NCBI GenBank assembly: GCA_041913905.1
Contig: JAYSEK010000008.1
Span: 88,703-152,702 of the forward strand
Direction of reading: 5' to 3'
Origin: Roseateles_B sp041913905
GTDB lineage: Bacteria > Pseudomonadota > Gammaproteobacteria > Burkholderiales > Burkholderiaceae_C
DNA length: 64,000 nucleotides
Made by a program: the position numbers and the translations under genes
In this document: positions 52,618 through 61,483 of the stretch, one piece after another
Numbering within the stretch: position 1 is the stretch's first letter
Layout: every line of letters begins with the position of its first letter
Notes under the pieces: generated by a model
The model's database searches: none
The model's input: the letters and a program-made list of their open reading frames with translations, nothing else
Told to the model about the DNA's origin: nothing

Positions 52618-53613
52618 ATGCATTTCCACCCCGACCGCGGCCACGGCCGATCGCTGCTTTCCGAAGTCACGCCCCGGGCCCTGTACGAAGGCCGCCGCGA
52701 ATGGCTGCGCCTGATGGCTTCCGGCGTGGCAGGCGCAGCGCTGGCGGGCTGGGCCTCGCGCGAGGCCCTGGCCCAATCAGCAGAGAAAGCCCAGGACAGG
52801 CCCCGGCTGCCCGCCACGAAAAGCAAGCTGCCCGGCGCCCAGGTGATGGACAAGCCCACCCGTTATGAGGACGCGACCCGCTACAACAACTTCTACGAGT
52901 TCGGCACCGACAAGGCCGAGCCCGCCGAGCGCGCCCACACCCTCAAGACCCGCCCCTGGACCGTCAGCATCGAGGGCGAGGTGGCCAAGGCCGGGCTCTA
53001 CGACATCGAGGACCTGCTGCGCTTCGCCCCCATGGAAGAGCGCCTGTACCGCCTGCGCTGCGTCGAGGGCTGGAGCATGGTGATCCCCTGGGTCGGCTAC
53101 TCGCTGGGCGAACTGATCCGCAAGCTGGAGCCCAGCTCGAAGGCCAAGTACGTCGAGTTCATCAGCCTGGCCGACAAGGCACAAATGCCAGGCCTGCGCT
53201 CCGGCGTGCTGGACTGGCCCTATGTGGAAGGGCTGCGGCTCGACGAGGCGATGCACCCGCTGACCCTGCTGAGCTTCGGCATGTATGGCGAAGTGCTGCC
53301 CAGGCAGAACGGCGCCCCCATCCGCCTGGTCGTGCCCTGGAAGTACGGCTTCAAGTCGGCCAAGTCCCTCGTGCGCATCCGCTTCGTCGAAAAGCAGCCG
53401 GTCAGCTCATGGACCCGGGCGGCCCCGCAGGAGTACGGTTTCTATTCCAACGTCAACCCGCAGGTGGACCACCCGCGCTGGAGCCAGGCCACCGAGCGGC
53501 GCATCGGCGAGGACGGTTGGTTCTCCAGGAAGCGCCCCACGCTGATGTTCAACGGCTACGGAGAGCAGGTGGCTGCGCTCTACAGCGGCATGGATTTGCG
53601 CAAGAACTTCTGA
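52618..53613 (+). CDS. msrP: Protein-methionine-sulfoxide reductase catalytic subunit MsrP
   Basis: A 331-residue periplasmic molybdoenzyme that reduces oxidised methionines in envelope proteins. The Tat signal has RREWLRLMASG (Arg26-Arg27) and a mild hydrophobic core; the molybdopterin-ligating Cys is in YRLRCVEGWSM (~145). The C-terminus NGYGEQVAALYSGMDLRKNF is typical. The msrQ gene follows after 9 bases, so the two form an operon. Confidence 0.95.
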   Translation: MHFHPDRGHGRSLLSEVTPRALYEGRREWLRLMASGVAGAALAGWASREALAQSAEKAQDRPRLPATKSKLPGAQVMDKPTRYEDATRYNNFYEFGTDKAEPAERAHTLKTRPWTVSIEGEVAKAGLYDIEDLLRFAPMEERLYRLRCVEGWSMVIPWVGYSLGELIRKLEPSSKAKYVEFISLADKAQMPGLRSGVLDWPYVEGLRLDEAMHPLTLLSFGMYGEVLPRQNGAPIRLVVPWKYGFKSAKSLVRIRFVEKQPVSSWTRAAPQEYGFYSNVNPQVDHPRWSQATERRIGEDGWFSRKRPTLMFNGYGEQVAALYSGMDLRKNF

Positions 53614-53622
53614 ACCCTCGAC

Positions 53623-54270
53623 ATGGCGCGCCATCCCCTTCTGCATCCGCTGGCCAAACCGCTGCTCTTCCTGGCCTGCCTGGGACCGCTGACCTGGCTG
53701 CTGACGGCGGCCGTCCTGGACCGTCTGGGCGCCAATCCTGCCGAAGCCATGATCCGCGGCCTCGGTGACTGGACCTTGCGCCTGCTCTGGCTCACCCTGG
53801 CCGTCACGCCTTTGCGCGAGGCCCTGGGCCTGCCCGCCCTGGCACGCTTTCGGCGCATGCTGGGCCTGTTCACCGCCTTCTACGCCAGCCTGCACCTGCT
53901 GGCCTACGGCTGGCTGGACATGGGCCTGGACCTGGACGAGATCGCCCGCGACATCGCCAAGAGGCCCTTCATCCTGGTCGGTTTCCTGACCTGGCTGGGC
54001 CTGCTGCCGCTGGCCGCAACCAGCTTCAACCAGGCCATCAAGGCGCTGGGCGCCACACGCTGGCGGGCCCTGCACCGGCTGGTGTATGGGCTGGCCCTGC
54101 TGGCCCTGCTGCATTTCATCTGGATGCGGGCCGGCAAGCACGACTTCGCCGAACCGCTGGTCTATGGGCTGGTCCTGGCGGCCTTGCTGGGGTGGCGGCT
54201 GGCCCGGTCCCGGCATCGCGCATGGGCCAGCGCATCAGCGGCCGGCCCACGGGGGCGCCGAGCTGCGTGA
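53623..54270 (+). CDS. msrQ: Protein-methionine-sulfoxide reductase heme-binding subunit MsrQ
   Basis: A 215-residue inner-membrane b-type cytochrome of the ferric-reductase-like transmembrane family, with about six helices (LLFLACLGPLTWLLTAAVL and others). Heme-ligand histidines are in FYASLHLLAYG, RALHRLVYG and ALLHFIWMRAG. It passes quinol or flavin electrons to MsrP. Normal length. Confidence 0.94.
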   Translation: MARHPLLHPLAKPLLFLACLGPLTWLLTAAVLDRLGANPAEAMIRGLGDWTLRLLWLTLAVTPLREALGLPALARFRRMLGLFTAFYASLHLLAYGWLDMGLDLDEIARDIAKRPFILVGFLTWLGLLPLAATSFNQAIKALGATRWRALHRLVYGLALLALLHFIWMRAGKHDFAEPLVYGLVLAALLGWRLARSRHRAWASASAAGPRGRRAA

Positions 54271-54395
54271 ATTCCTAGACCCTGGTCAAGCGAGCCCACT
54301 GCTCAAAAAATGGGCGCTGCGGCGATAATCGCGGGTTCGGCCGCTCGCCAGGCGAGCCGCGCCCACTTTCCCTGCCGCCGCTTTCGTCCGCGTCC

Positions 54396-55769
54396 ATGAA
54401 CTCCAACGCCCCCGCGCCTGCTGCCCCTGCCAGCGACCGCCATGACGGTGCCGACATCGCCATCCTCGGCGGCGGCCCGGCGGGCTGCTCGGCCGCGTCC
54501 TGGCTGGCGCAGCTGGGCCTGCGTGTGGCGCTGGTGGAGCGGCAGGGGCAGCTGTGCGCGTCGCTGCAAAGCCTGCAGTTCGGGCAGGACTGGGTGTTGG
54601 GTAGCCCTGGCCAGGATCTGGCCTCCCTGGGCCAGCAGTACGCCCGCCAGGTGGAGAGCCAGGCGGGTGTCCAGGTTCTGCTGAGCTGCAGCCTTCAGCA
54701 TGCAGACTGGCAGTCCGGCCAGGGCTGGCGACTGCAGCTCAGCGATGGCAGCAGCCTCGCTGCGCGGGCCCTGGTCGTAGCCACCGGCCTGCGCCCCTTG
54801 CGTCCCGAGCCCTTCTTCCCACCGGGGCGTCCGCATGAACGCGTGCTGGACGCCATGGACCTGACGGCCCGTCGCGACAGCCTGCCGCCCGGCCGCATCC
54901 TGCTGCTGGGCGGTGGCGACAACGCGGCCGAGAATGCGCTCTACCTGCAGGCCCGCGGCCATCAGGTGACGCTTTGGTCACGCTCGGACTGGCGCGCGCA
55001 GCAGATGCTCGTCGACCGCATCCAGGCCCAGCCGGGCATCACGCAGCGCCCGCGCTGCCCCATGCCCACTGAGCTGCTGCCCGATGAGCACGGCGTGACC
55101 GTGCGCTCCCGCGAGCACGGCGAGGAGCGCTTCGAGCACGTCGCCGCGCTGCTGGGCTATGAGGCCGAACCCTCAGCCTGGCTGCTCATCGGCGATGCCC
55201 TGCAGCGGGCCGGCATCACCGCACCGTCGCATCCCTTCCGCGATGAGCCGCGCTTCGCACCGCTGGGCCTCTTTGTGGCCGGCGATGCCAGCGGGCGCCA
55301 GCATCCCTGCGTGCAGACGGCGCTGGGAGACGGCGTCGTAGCCGCCAAGGCAGCGGAGAGCTTTCTGCGCCCGCTCAAGGAAGGCCAGCCCACGCTGGCC
55401 CTGCGCCGCAACAACCGCCAGATCATCCACCTGCAGGGCCTGCGCTTCGGCGCCAACCTGGGCGTGCTGGACTTCGAGCGCGAAGGGCCGCAGCCCATCC
55501 AGGTCGACGCCGAGGTGAACCTGGGCGCGCAGATGATCGTCTCCCGCGATGCCGACATCGGCCATGTGCTGGACTACCGCCGCGTGCGCCAGATCATCAT
55601 CGACGAGTGCACGGCCGAGCACACCGACCTGCTGGAAGCGCTGCTGGGCAAGCTCTGCACGCGGCTGATGAAGCTGGCGGGCGTGGTGGGCGTGCGCATC
55701 AAGGTGACCAAGCTTGAAATTTTTGAGGATTGCCAGGTGGCGATCAGCGCCGAATGTGGCCAGTGGTGA
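54396..55769 (+). CDS. Fusion: FAD/NAD(P) oxidoreductase plus FolB-like dihydroneopterin aldolase domain
   Basis: A 457-residue two-domain protein. Residues ~15-325 form a thioredoxin-reductase-like flavoprotein with FAD site DIAILGGGPAGCSAASWLAQ and NAD(P) site ILLLGGGDNAAENALYLQ. No redox-active CxxC is present. Residues ~338-457 form a FolB domain: IIHLQGLRFGANLGVLDFER, then LDYRRV (Tyr ~392), LLEALLGKLC (Glu ~411) and VTKLEIFED (Lys ~438), the residues expected for aldolase/epimerase chemistry in folate synthesis. The frame is continuous with no sign of a shift. It is followed at once by ttcA, where Burkholderiales often carry a separate folB. Confidence 0.82.
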   Translation: MNSNAPAPAAPASDRHDGADIAILGGGPAGCSAASWLAQLGLRVALVERQGQLCASLQSLQFGQDWVLGSPGQDLASLGQQYARQVESQAGVQVLLSCSLQHADWQSGQGWRLQLSDGSSLAARALVVATGLRPLRPEPFFPPGRPHERVLDAMDLTARRDSLPPGRILLLGGGDNAAENALYLQARGHQVTLWSRSDWRAQQMLVDRIQAQPGITQRPRCPMPTELLPDEHGVTVRSREHGEERFEHVAALLGYEAEPSAWLLIGDALQRAGITAPSHPFRDEPRFAPLGLFVAGDASGRQHPCVQTALGDGVVAAKAAESFLRPLKEGQPTLALRRNNRQIIHLQGLRFGANLGVLDFEREGPQPIQVDAEVNLGAQMIVSRDADIGHVLDYRRVRQIIIDECTAEHTDLLEALLGKLCTRLMKLAGVVGVRIKVTKLEIFEDCQVAISAECGQW

Positions 55770-55798
55770 GCCCACGGCCAGGAGTTGACGAGGTTGAC

Positions 55799-56734
55799 AT
55801 GACGAACGAAACGATGGAACTCGACAGCGCAAGCAGCGCTGAGGCCGCCACCCTGGCTGCGGAAAAGAAGCACGCCCACGAGATGAACAAGCTGTCCAAG
55901 CGCCTGCACCGCCTGGTGGGACAGGCCATCGGCGACTTCAACATGATCGAGGATGGCGACAAGGTGATGGTCTGCCTGTCCGGCGGCAAGGACAGCTACG
56001 CCCTGCTGGACATCCTGCGCAACCTGCAGCAGCGCGCGCCGATCAAGTTCGAGCTGGTTGCGGTCAACCTGGACCAGAAGCAGCCCGGATTTCCCGCCGA
56101 GGTGCTGCCCAACTACCTCAGCAGCATCGGCGTGGACTTCCACATCGAGACGCAGGACACCTACTCCATCGTCAAGAAGCTGGTGCCCGAGGGCAAGACC
56201 ACCTGCTCGCTGTGCTCGCGCCTGCGCCGCGGCATCCTCTACCGCGTGGCCAAGGAGCTGGGCGCGACCAAGATCGCACTGGGCCACCACCGCGACGACA
56301 TCGTCACCACGTTGATGCTGAACATGTTCTTCGGCAGCCGCATGAAGGGCATGCCGCCGAAGCTGGTCAGCGACGACGGCCAGAACGTCGTGATCCGCCC
56401 GCTGGCCTATGTGCGCGAGAGCGACCTCGTCACCTGGGCCGAGCACCGCCAGTTCCCCATCATCCCCTGCAACCTCTGCGGCAGCCAGGAGAACCTGCAG
56501 CGCGCGTCGGTCAAGGCCATGCTGCAGGACTGGGACAAGAAGTTCCCGGGCCGGGTCGACAACATGTTCACCGCCATGGGCAACATCGTCACCTCGCACA
56601 TGATGGACCGGAACCTCTACCCCTTCCAGACCATCAGGGCCACCGGCGTGCCCGACGCCAATGGCGACATCGCCTTCGACGAGGACGAGAGCTGCGCCGA
56701 GCCCAAGCCGGCGACCATCAGCATCCTGCGATGA
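55799..56734 (+). CDS. ttcA: tRNA 2-thiocytidine(32) synthetase TtcA
   Basis: A 311-residue PP-loop enzyme that thiolates cytidine 32 in certain tRNAs using a [4Fe-4S] cluster. PP-loop VCLSGGKDSYALLDIL; Fe-S cysteines in TTCSLCSRLRRG and a further IPCNLCGSQENLQR. ATG 55799 lies just after AGGTTGAC; the frame is open upstream into the folB domain, but that part is not conserved. Confidence 0.95.
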   Translation: MTNETMELDSASSAEAATLAAEKKHAHEMNKLSKRLHRLVGQAIGDFNMIEDGDKVMVCLSGGKDSYALLDILRNLQQRAPIKFELVAVNLDQKQPGFPAEVLPNYLSSIGVDFHIETQDTYSIVKKLVPEGKTTCSLCSRLRRGILYRVAKELGATKIALGHHRDDIVTTLMLNMFFGSRMKGMPPKLVSDDGQNVVIRPLAYVRESDLVTWAEHRQFPIIPCNLCGSQENLQRASVKAMLQDWDKKFPGRVDNMFTAMGNIVTSHMMDRNLYPFQTIRATGVPDANGDIAFDEDESCAEPKPATISILR

Positions 56735-56761
56735 CGGAAGCCGCCATCTGGCGGCTGGTGC

Positions 56762-56790
56762 AAAAGAAAAACGGGCCCCGCGGGGCCCGT
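56762..56790 (-). terminator. Rho-independent terminator for the minus-strand exported-protein gene
   Basis: Perfect 20-base palindrome ACGGGCCCCGCGGGGCCCGT (56771-56790). On the minus strand it is followed by TTTTTCTTTT, so it ends the gene transcribed from 57329. The plus strand has no T-run after it. Confidence 0.88.
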
Positions 56791-56834
56791 TCGTCGCTCC
56801 GGCCAGCTCCGCAAACGCTGCGGAGCCCGCAGGC

Positions 56835-57329
56835 TCACTCGCTCAGCGGCGAAGCCCAGGCGATGTCGTAGTGGTTCAGTGCCAGGATCTTGGTCTCGAC
56901 TTCCAGGAAGCGGTTGGCCTCTTCCTGGCCGATGGCCTTGACCATCTTGGGGTGGTACTTGCGCAGCAGCTTCAGCTCGGCCTCGGCCAGGGCGAGGGAG
57001 TCCTTGGACGCCTGCTTGGCCTGGGCATTGGTCAGCTTGTCGCCCTGGGTCACGGCCTCCACCACCATGCGGGTGCGCTGGCGGGCCAGTTCCGCGGCTT
57101 CCTTGGCATAGGCCTCGTAGACCGGGTTGAACTTGCTCGTCTGGGCCGCATCCAGCTTCAGGTTGTGCAGCACCACGGCCTTGCGGTCGGTGCGCAGCTT
57201 GTCGCGAACAGCCTGGACGCGCGCGGCATCCGGGCCAGCCGTCGGTTCGGCGGCCAGCGAGGGCAGGCTCAGGCACAGGGCCAGGCTCAGCAGGGGCAGC
57301 GTGCGCAGCAGGGGCTTGCGGACCAACAT
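56835..57329 (-). CDS. Exported hypothetical protein
   Basis: A 164-residue protein with a signal peptide (LLRTLPLLSLALCLSLPSLA) and a fully helical, charged mature part: QTSKFNPVYEAYAKEAAELA, then KYHPKMVKAIGQEEANRFLE. Its organisation recalls small periplasmic helical proteins of the Spy/CpxP or LTXXQ type, but the motif itself is absent. ATG 57329 has AGGAGA upstream. A terminator follows the gene. Confidence 0.7.
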   Translation of the reverse strand: MLVRKPLLRTLPLLSLALCLSLPSLAAEPTAGPDAARVQAVRDKLRTDRKAVVLHNLKLDAAQTSKFNPVYEAYAKEAAELARQRTRMVVEAVTQGDKLTNAQAKQASKDSLALAEAELKLLRKYHPKMVKAIGQEEANRFLEVETKILALNHYDIAWASPLSE

Positions 57330-57567
57330 CAGAAATCTCCTCAACACAGAACAGAAAAAACCCGAGGGAGTGTTTCAGTGGAAACGCGAAGCGTCAACCT
57401 GGTTTTCCTCAGCGGGGGACCGCCATTGTGCAGGCACCGCCCCCGCCACCGCCCCTTGCAGGCCCTTCACCCAGCTTTGCATTGCGCGCGACGCCAATGC
57501 GCCGCCACTCCCTAAAATGAAATCATCCGGCCCGTGCCGAGGGCCCACGTCAAGAAAAGGAGCCACC

Positions 57568-58179
57568 ATGAACCGCCGCCGCTGGACGATGGGTATCACC
57601 GTTGCTGCTCTGCTGGGCCTGAGCGCCTGCAGCAGCACCTACACCGTCAGCGCCGAAGTCCGCAGCTTCGGCCATTGGCCCGACAGCCGCAAACCCACCA
57701 GCTATGCCTTCGAGCGCCTGCCCTCCCAACAGCAGGACGACGCGCAGCAGACCGCGCTGGAAGCTGCCGCTCGCCCCGCACTCGAGAAGGCCGGCTTCAA
57801 GCCCGCCGCCGACACCAGGAGTGCCGACGTGCTGGTATCCATCGGCATGAGCGTGAGCCCCAACGACCGAGCCCCCTGGGACGACCCGCTGTGGTGGCGC
57901 TGGCATGGCAGCTACGGCAGCTGGCGCTACGGCCCGTACTGGCGCGGCGGCCTGGGCCCCCTGTGGGTGGCGCCCCGCTATGAGCGCGGCGTGGCCCTGC
58001 TGCTGCGCGACCGCAGCAGCGGCGAGCCGCTCTACGAGGCGCGTGCCAGCAACGAAGGCATGACCATGGGGGACTCGCGCCTGCCTGGCGCCCTGTTCGA
58101 TGCCGCCATGAGCGACTTCCCCAAGGCCGAGCCCAAGCCGCATCGCGTCAGCGTGCAGGTCAGCCGCGACGCGCCCTGA
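57568..58179 (+). CDS. DUF4136 family lipoprotein
   Basis: A 203-residue lipoprotein with signal MGITVAALLGLSAC (lipobox LSAC) and a DUF4136 domain: SYAFERLPSQQQDDAQQTAL, ADVLVSIGMSVSPND and LLLRDRSSGEPLYEARASNE. AAAAGGAG precedes the ATG. A Trp/Tyr/Gly-rich insert (residues ~109-132) is usual in Burkholderiales members. Function unknown; attached to an envelope membrane. Confidence 0.85.
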   Translation: MNRRRWTMGITVAALLGLSACSSTYTVSAEVRSFGHWPDSRKPTSYAFERLPSQQQDDAQQTALEAAARPALEKAGFKPAADTRSADVLVSIGMSVSPNDRAPWDDPLWWRWHGSYGSWRYGPYWRGGLGPLWVAPRYERGVALLLRDRSSGEPLYEARASNEGMTMGDSRLPGALFDAAMSDFPKAEPKPHRVSVQVSRDAP

Positions 58180-58261
58180 CCCCCCCTGAAGCCCGGGCCG
58201 GACGATGCGCAGCGGGCCGCCATAATCGCGGCTTCACTCCTAGAAGTCGCGATTCTTCGAC

Positions 58262-59647
58262 ATGGCACTGAACATCGTCATCATGGCCGCCGGCAAGGGC
58301 ACCCGCATGAAGTCGGCCCTGCCCAAGGTGCTGCACAAGCTGGCCGGCCGCCCCTTGCTGCAGCATGTGCTGGACTGCACCGAGCCGCTGGCGGCCAGCC
58401 AGCGCGTCGTCATCACCGGGCACGGCGCCGCGCAGGTCGAGTCCGCCGTGGCCGACAGCGGCGCCCGCTTCGTGCGCCAGGAGCCGCAGCTGGGCACCGG
58501 CCACGCCATCCAGCAGACCGTGCCCGTGCTGCCCGACAGCGGCACCACGCTGATCCTCAACGGCGACGTGCCCCTGATCCGCACCGAGACGGCCCGCCGC
58601 CTGGCCGAGGCCTGTGCCGGCGAGGCCCTGGTGTTGCTCACCATCGACCTGGCGGACCCCAGCGGCTATGGCCGCATCGTGCGCGCCGGCGGCCAGCCTG
58701 ACGGCGCCGTGCTGGCCATCGTCGAGCACAAGGACGCCAGCCCCGAGCAGCGAGCAATCCGCGAGGGCTACACCGGCATGATGGCGGCCCCCACGGCGCT
58801 GCTCAAGCGCTGGGTCATGGCCTTGTCCAACAACAATGCGCAAGGCGAGTACTACCTGACCGACATCGTCGCGATGGCCGTGGCCGAGGGCGTGCCCGTG
58901 CTGGGCGTCAAGGCGCCGCAGGAAACCGAGGTCCTGGGCGTCAACAGCCCGCTGCAGCTGGCCGACCTGGAGCGCCGCTACCAGCGCCAGCAGGCCGAGG
59001 CCCTGATGGAAGCCGGCGTGCGTCTGGCCGACCCGGCGCGCTTCGACGTGCGTGGCGATCTGCGCTGCGGGCAGGACGTCGAGATCGACGTCAATTGCAT
59101 CTTCGAAGGTCGGGTCACGCTGGGCGACGGCGTGCGCATCGGCGCCAACTGCGTGATCCGCAATGCCAGCATCGCCGCCGGCGCCCGCATCCATGAATTC
59201 ACCCACATCGACGGCGAGACGGCCGGCGCGAGCGTGGGCGAAGGTGCCCTGGTCGGCCCCTTCGCCCGCCTGCGCCCCGGCGCGCAGCTGGGTGCCGAGG
59301 TGCACATCGGGAATTTCGTCGAGGTCAAGAATTCCACCCTGGGCCGTGGCGCCAAGGCGAATCACCTGGCTTACCTCGGCGACGCCACGGTCGGCGAACG
59401 CGTCAACTACGGCGCGGGCTCCATCACCGCCAACTACGACGGCGCCAACAAGCACCGCACGGAAATCGGCAACGACGTCCACGTCGGCTCGAACTGCGTG
59501 CTGGTGGCGCCGGTCAAGCTGGGGGCCGGGGCCACCATCGGCGGCGGCTCCACCATCACCAAGGATGTGGCGGAAGGCGAGCTGAGCGTGGCGCGCGGCA
59601 AACAGGTGGCCATCAGCGGCTGGCAGCGACCGGTGAAAAAGCGCTGA
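58262..59647 (+). CDS. glmU: Bifunctional GlmU: N-acetylglucosamine-1-phosphate uridyltransferase / glucosamine-1-phosphate acetyltransferase
   Basis: A 461-residue cytosolic enzyme making UDP-GlcNAc. The N-terminal uridyltransferase has IVIMAAGKGTRMKSALPKVL; the C-terminal left-handed beta-helix (from ~230) has hexapeptide repeats and the acetyltransferase site NHLAYLGDATVGERVNYGAG. Full length and intact. Often beside glmS, but that gene is not in this window. Confidence 0.97.
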   Translation: MALNIVIMAAGKGTRMKSALPKVLHKLAGRPLLQHVLDCTEPLAASQRVVITGHGAAQVESAVADSGARFVRQEPQLGTGHAIQQTVPVLPDSGTTLILNGDVPLIRTETARRLAEACAGEALVLLTIDLADPSGYGRIVRAGGQPDGAVLAIVEHKDASPEQRAIREGYTGMMAAPTALLKRWVMALSNNNAQGEYYLTDIVAMAVAEGVPVLGVKAPQETEVLGVNSPLQLADLERRYQRQQAEALMEAGVRLADPARFDVRGDLRCGQDVEIDVNCIFEGRVTLGDGVRIGANCVIRNASIAAGARIHEFTHIDGETAGASVGEGALVGPFARLRPGAQLGAEVHIGNFVEVKNSTLGRGAKANHLAYLGDATVGERVNYGAGSITANYDGANKHRTEIGNDVHVGSNCVLVAPVKLGAGATIGGGSTITKDVAEGELSVARGKQVAISGWQRPVKKR

Positions 59648-59700
59648 AAAAGCACGGCCTTGCGTGACAAACTGCATCCCCCTGCCTAGGATGGCTTCAC

Positions 59701-59720
59701 CGCCCCCTCTTCAGGGGGCG
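59701..59720 (+). repeat. Perfect hairpin downstream of glmU
   Basis: CGCCCCCT-CTTC-AGGGGGCG, a perfect 8-bp stem without a T-run. It may act as an mRNA-stabilising or weak termination hairpin. Confidence 0.5.
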
Positions 59721-59775
59721 CCAAAGCCGCCAAGCCTGCCTAGCATTGCCAGCAGGTGGAAGAAAGCAGTACCCC

Positions 59776-60270
59776 ATGGCACACACGCATCCAGAGCCCC
59801 TGATGACGGACCCTTTGCGAGACGAGCTCGACACATCGGCCGAGGCCGAACGCAGCCAGTTGCTCGCCGGCCTCGATCCCGTGCTCGCGGCCCAGGCCGA
59901 GGCACTGGCTGACGAGGCGGCCCGCACCGAAGCCCTGGAGCGCATGGCGCTCTACCACGCCCGCTGCGATGACGCCGCCAAAGCCTGCTGGTATCTGTGC
60001 CGCAGCCTGGGCCTGGCCCGCCAGGAACCGGGCGAACCCAATCTGGAACTGCTCTTCGACCTGCTCGGCGCGCTGGCCGACCTGCCGGCCGAGGTGGCCG
60101 CCGCACCGCAGCCCGAAACAGTGGGCGAAGCCGACGGCCTGGGCGTTTTCGAGCTCTGCAACCAGCTGGCCGCCGCCCGCGAGCTGACCCAGGAAGCCTG
60201 GGAGGAGGCCGAGGCGCAGGCCTTCGTCAGCGCGACCTGCCCGACGGCCGCGCCCCACGCCCTGCATTGA
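59776..60270 (+). CDS. Hypothetical acidic protein
   Basis: A 164-residue, acidic, alanine-rich helical protein: AERSQLLAGLDPVLAAQAEA, then DDAAKACWYLCRSLGLARQE and LFDLLGALADLPAEVA, and a Cys near the C-terminus. Sequence quality is that of a real protein. No family is recognised. The start could also be ATG 59803. A strong terminator follows. Confidence 0.6.
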   Translation: MAHTHPEPLMTDPLRDELDTSAEAERSQLLAGLDPVLAAQAEALADEAARTEALERMALYHARCDDAAKACWYLCRSLGLARQEPGEPNLELLFDLLGALADLPAEVAAAPQPETVGEADGLGVFELCNQLAAARELTQEAWEEAEAQAFVSATCPTAAPHALH

Positions 60271-60295
60271 TCGGCCCTGACGCCCCCCTGCACCC

Positions 60296-60322
60296 AGGCA
60301 CCGTGATCCGGTGCCTTTTTTT
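60296..60322 (+). terminator. Rho-independent terminator
   Basis: AGGCACCG-TGATC-CGGTGCCT, a perfect 8-bp stem followed by a T-run, 25 bases after the preceding stop. Confidence 0.92.
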
Positions 60323-60452
60323 GCATCAGTCCAAGTCTTTCCCTTGCCCCACAAGCACTTGGCGCGGCTACCGCCAGCTTTTGCACGGACTTGTCCACAG
60401 GCGAGGGGGATAGTCCTGGCCACGCAGGCCGGCAACGCAAGTCCCGGCGGTG

Positions 60453-61325
60453 TCAGGGATGGTGGCGCTGGCGCTCGTGCACGGCGATCAGGCGGCTGAT
60501 GCGGGAGACCGAGAGCCCCAGCTCCTTGGCCAGGCCGGTCATCGACAAGCCGCCCTCGGTGTGGGCGCGGTACAGGGCTTCCTCGCGGCTGGCCGCCTCG
60601 CGCAGCCAGTCTCGCCAGGGCCGTGCCTTGAGGGCGCTCGCGCCCTTGCCAGCCTTGCGTACGCTGGATACGCCATTGAGCTGGGCCTTCAGCCGATCGA
60701 CGAAGGCCGCATCGCCCAGGTAGATCTGCTGGCGCAGATGCTGCCAGAGGTCAAGGCTCTCGGCCTCGGCCACCAGCTTCTCGTAGCGCTGGGCGGCCTT
60801 GCGACGGTCCGCCGCGCCTTGCAGGGGCCGGCCCATCACATAGGCATGGAGGCCTTGCACATCCAGCCAGTCCGGCGCCTCAACCAGGCCCACATGAGCC
60901 GCGTAGCTGGACCAGGGCCATTGAGCCGGTGAACTCGCCAGGCCGCGCCGCACGCCGCCCAGTTCGACATAGCGACAGGCATCCAGCAGCAGGTGCTCGC
61001 GGTCCACGAGCACCGCCTTGAAGCGCCCCTGGAACAGATGCCCCACCGTCCCGTGGCGGCGATTGCAGCCTTGCGTGTAGACGCCGTTGATGTGGCGCAT
61101 CAGGCGCGAGAGATTGGCCTGGCGCGTGAAGAGCAGCAGCTCGTAGGAGTCCGGCTCCAGGCAGTAGGCCAGCACCTGGGCGTCGAAGCGCTCCATGGCC
61201 TGCGCGATCACCGCGAGCAGTGCCCGGCGGTCCGCGTCATCGTGGAACACCACCGCGCCCGCCTCAGCCTTGGAGCTGAGGTGGTAGACGGCACCCGCAA
61301 ACTCGATCCGAAGTGGTCTGGCCAT
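60453..61325 (-). CDS. REP-associated tyrosine transposase (RAYT)-like protein, HUH motif lost
   Basis: A 290-residue protein of the Y1 transposase/RAYT family with a C-terminal helix-turn-helix (GLAKELGLSVSRISRLIAVH). Family landmarks: MARPLRIEFAGAVYHLSS, NGVYTQGCNRRHGTVGHLFQ and GRFKAVLVD, then WPWSSYAAHVG. Where the family normally has a MDNHYHLL metal site this protein reads EPDSYELL (residues 57-64), so both HUH histidines are replaced (Ser60, Glu62). The frame is otherwise intact. This suggests a domesticated, non-catalytic DNA-binding protein. Confidence 0.82.
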   Translation of the reverse strand: MARPLRIEFAGAVYHLSSKAEAGAVVFHDDADRRALLAVIAQAMERFDAQVLAYCLEPDSYELLLFTRQANLSRLMRHINGVYTQGCNRRHGTVGHLFQGRFKAVLVDREHLLLDACRYVELGGVRRGLASSPAQWPWSSYAAHVGLVEAPDWLDVQGLHAYVMGRPLQGAADRRKAAQRYEKLVAEAESLDLWQHLRQQIYLGDAAFVDRLKAQLNGVSSVRKAGKGASALKARPWRDWLREAASREEALYRAHTEGGLSMTGLAKELGLSVSRISRLIAVHERQRHHP

Positions 61326-61451
61326 GCTGCAACTTAGGCCAGCGCAGGCCAAAACGCAAGTACCAGGCAAGGCCTGACCCCATGTCCTGGGGACGAAGGC
61401 TGCGACGTCACAGGAGGCGCCCCGGCCAAGGGCGGGGCCAGGTGTTGCGTC

Positions 61452-61474
61452 CCCGCCAAAGCGGCTGGCGGGGG
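61452..61474 (+). repeat. REP-like palindrome between the RAYT and thioredoxin genes
   Basis: CCCCGCCA-AAGCGGC-TGGCGGGG, an 8-bp perfect stem with a 7-base loop about 10 bases after the thioredoxin stop. It could serve as a terminator without a T-run on the minus strand, or as a REP-like site. Confidence 0.4.
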
Positions 61475-61483
61475 ATGACTGGC

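Noticed and set aside
58262..59647. glmS/attTn7 site as the Tn7-like target
   Set aside because: glmU is present but no glmS is in the window, and the tns module is over 30 kb away from it.
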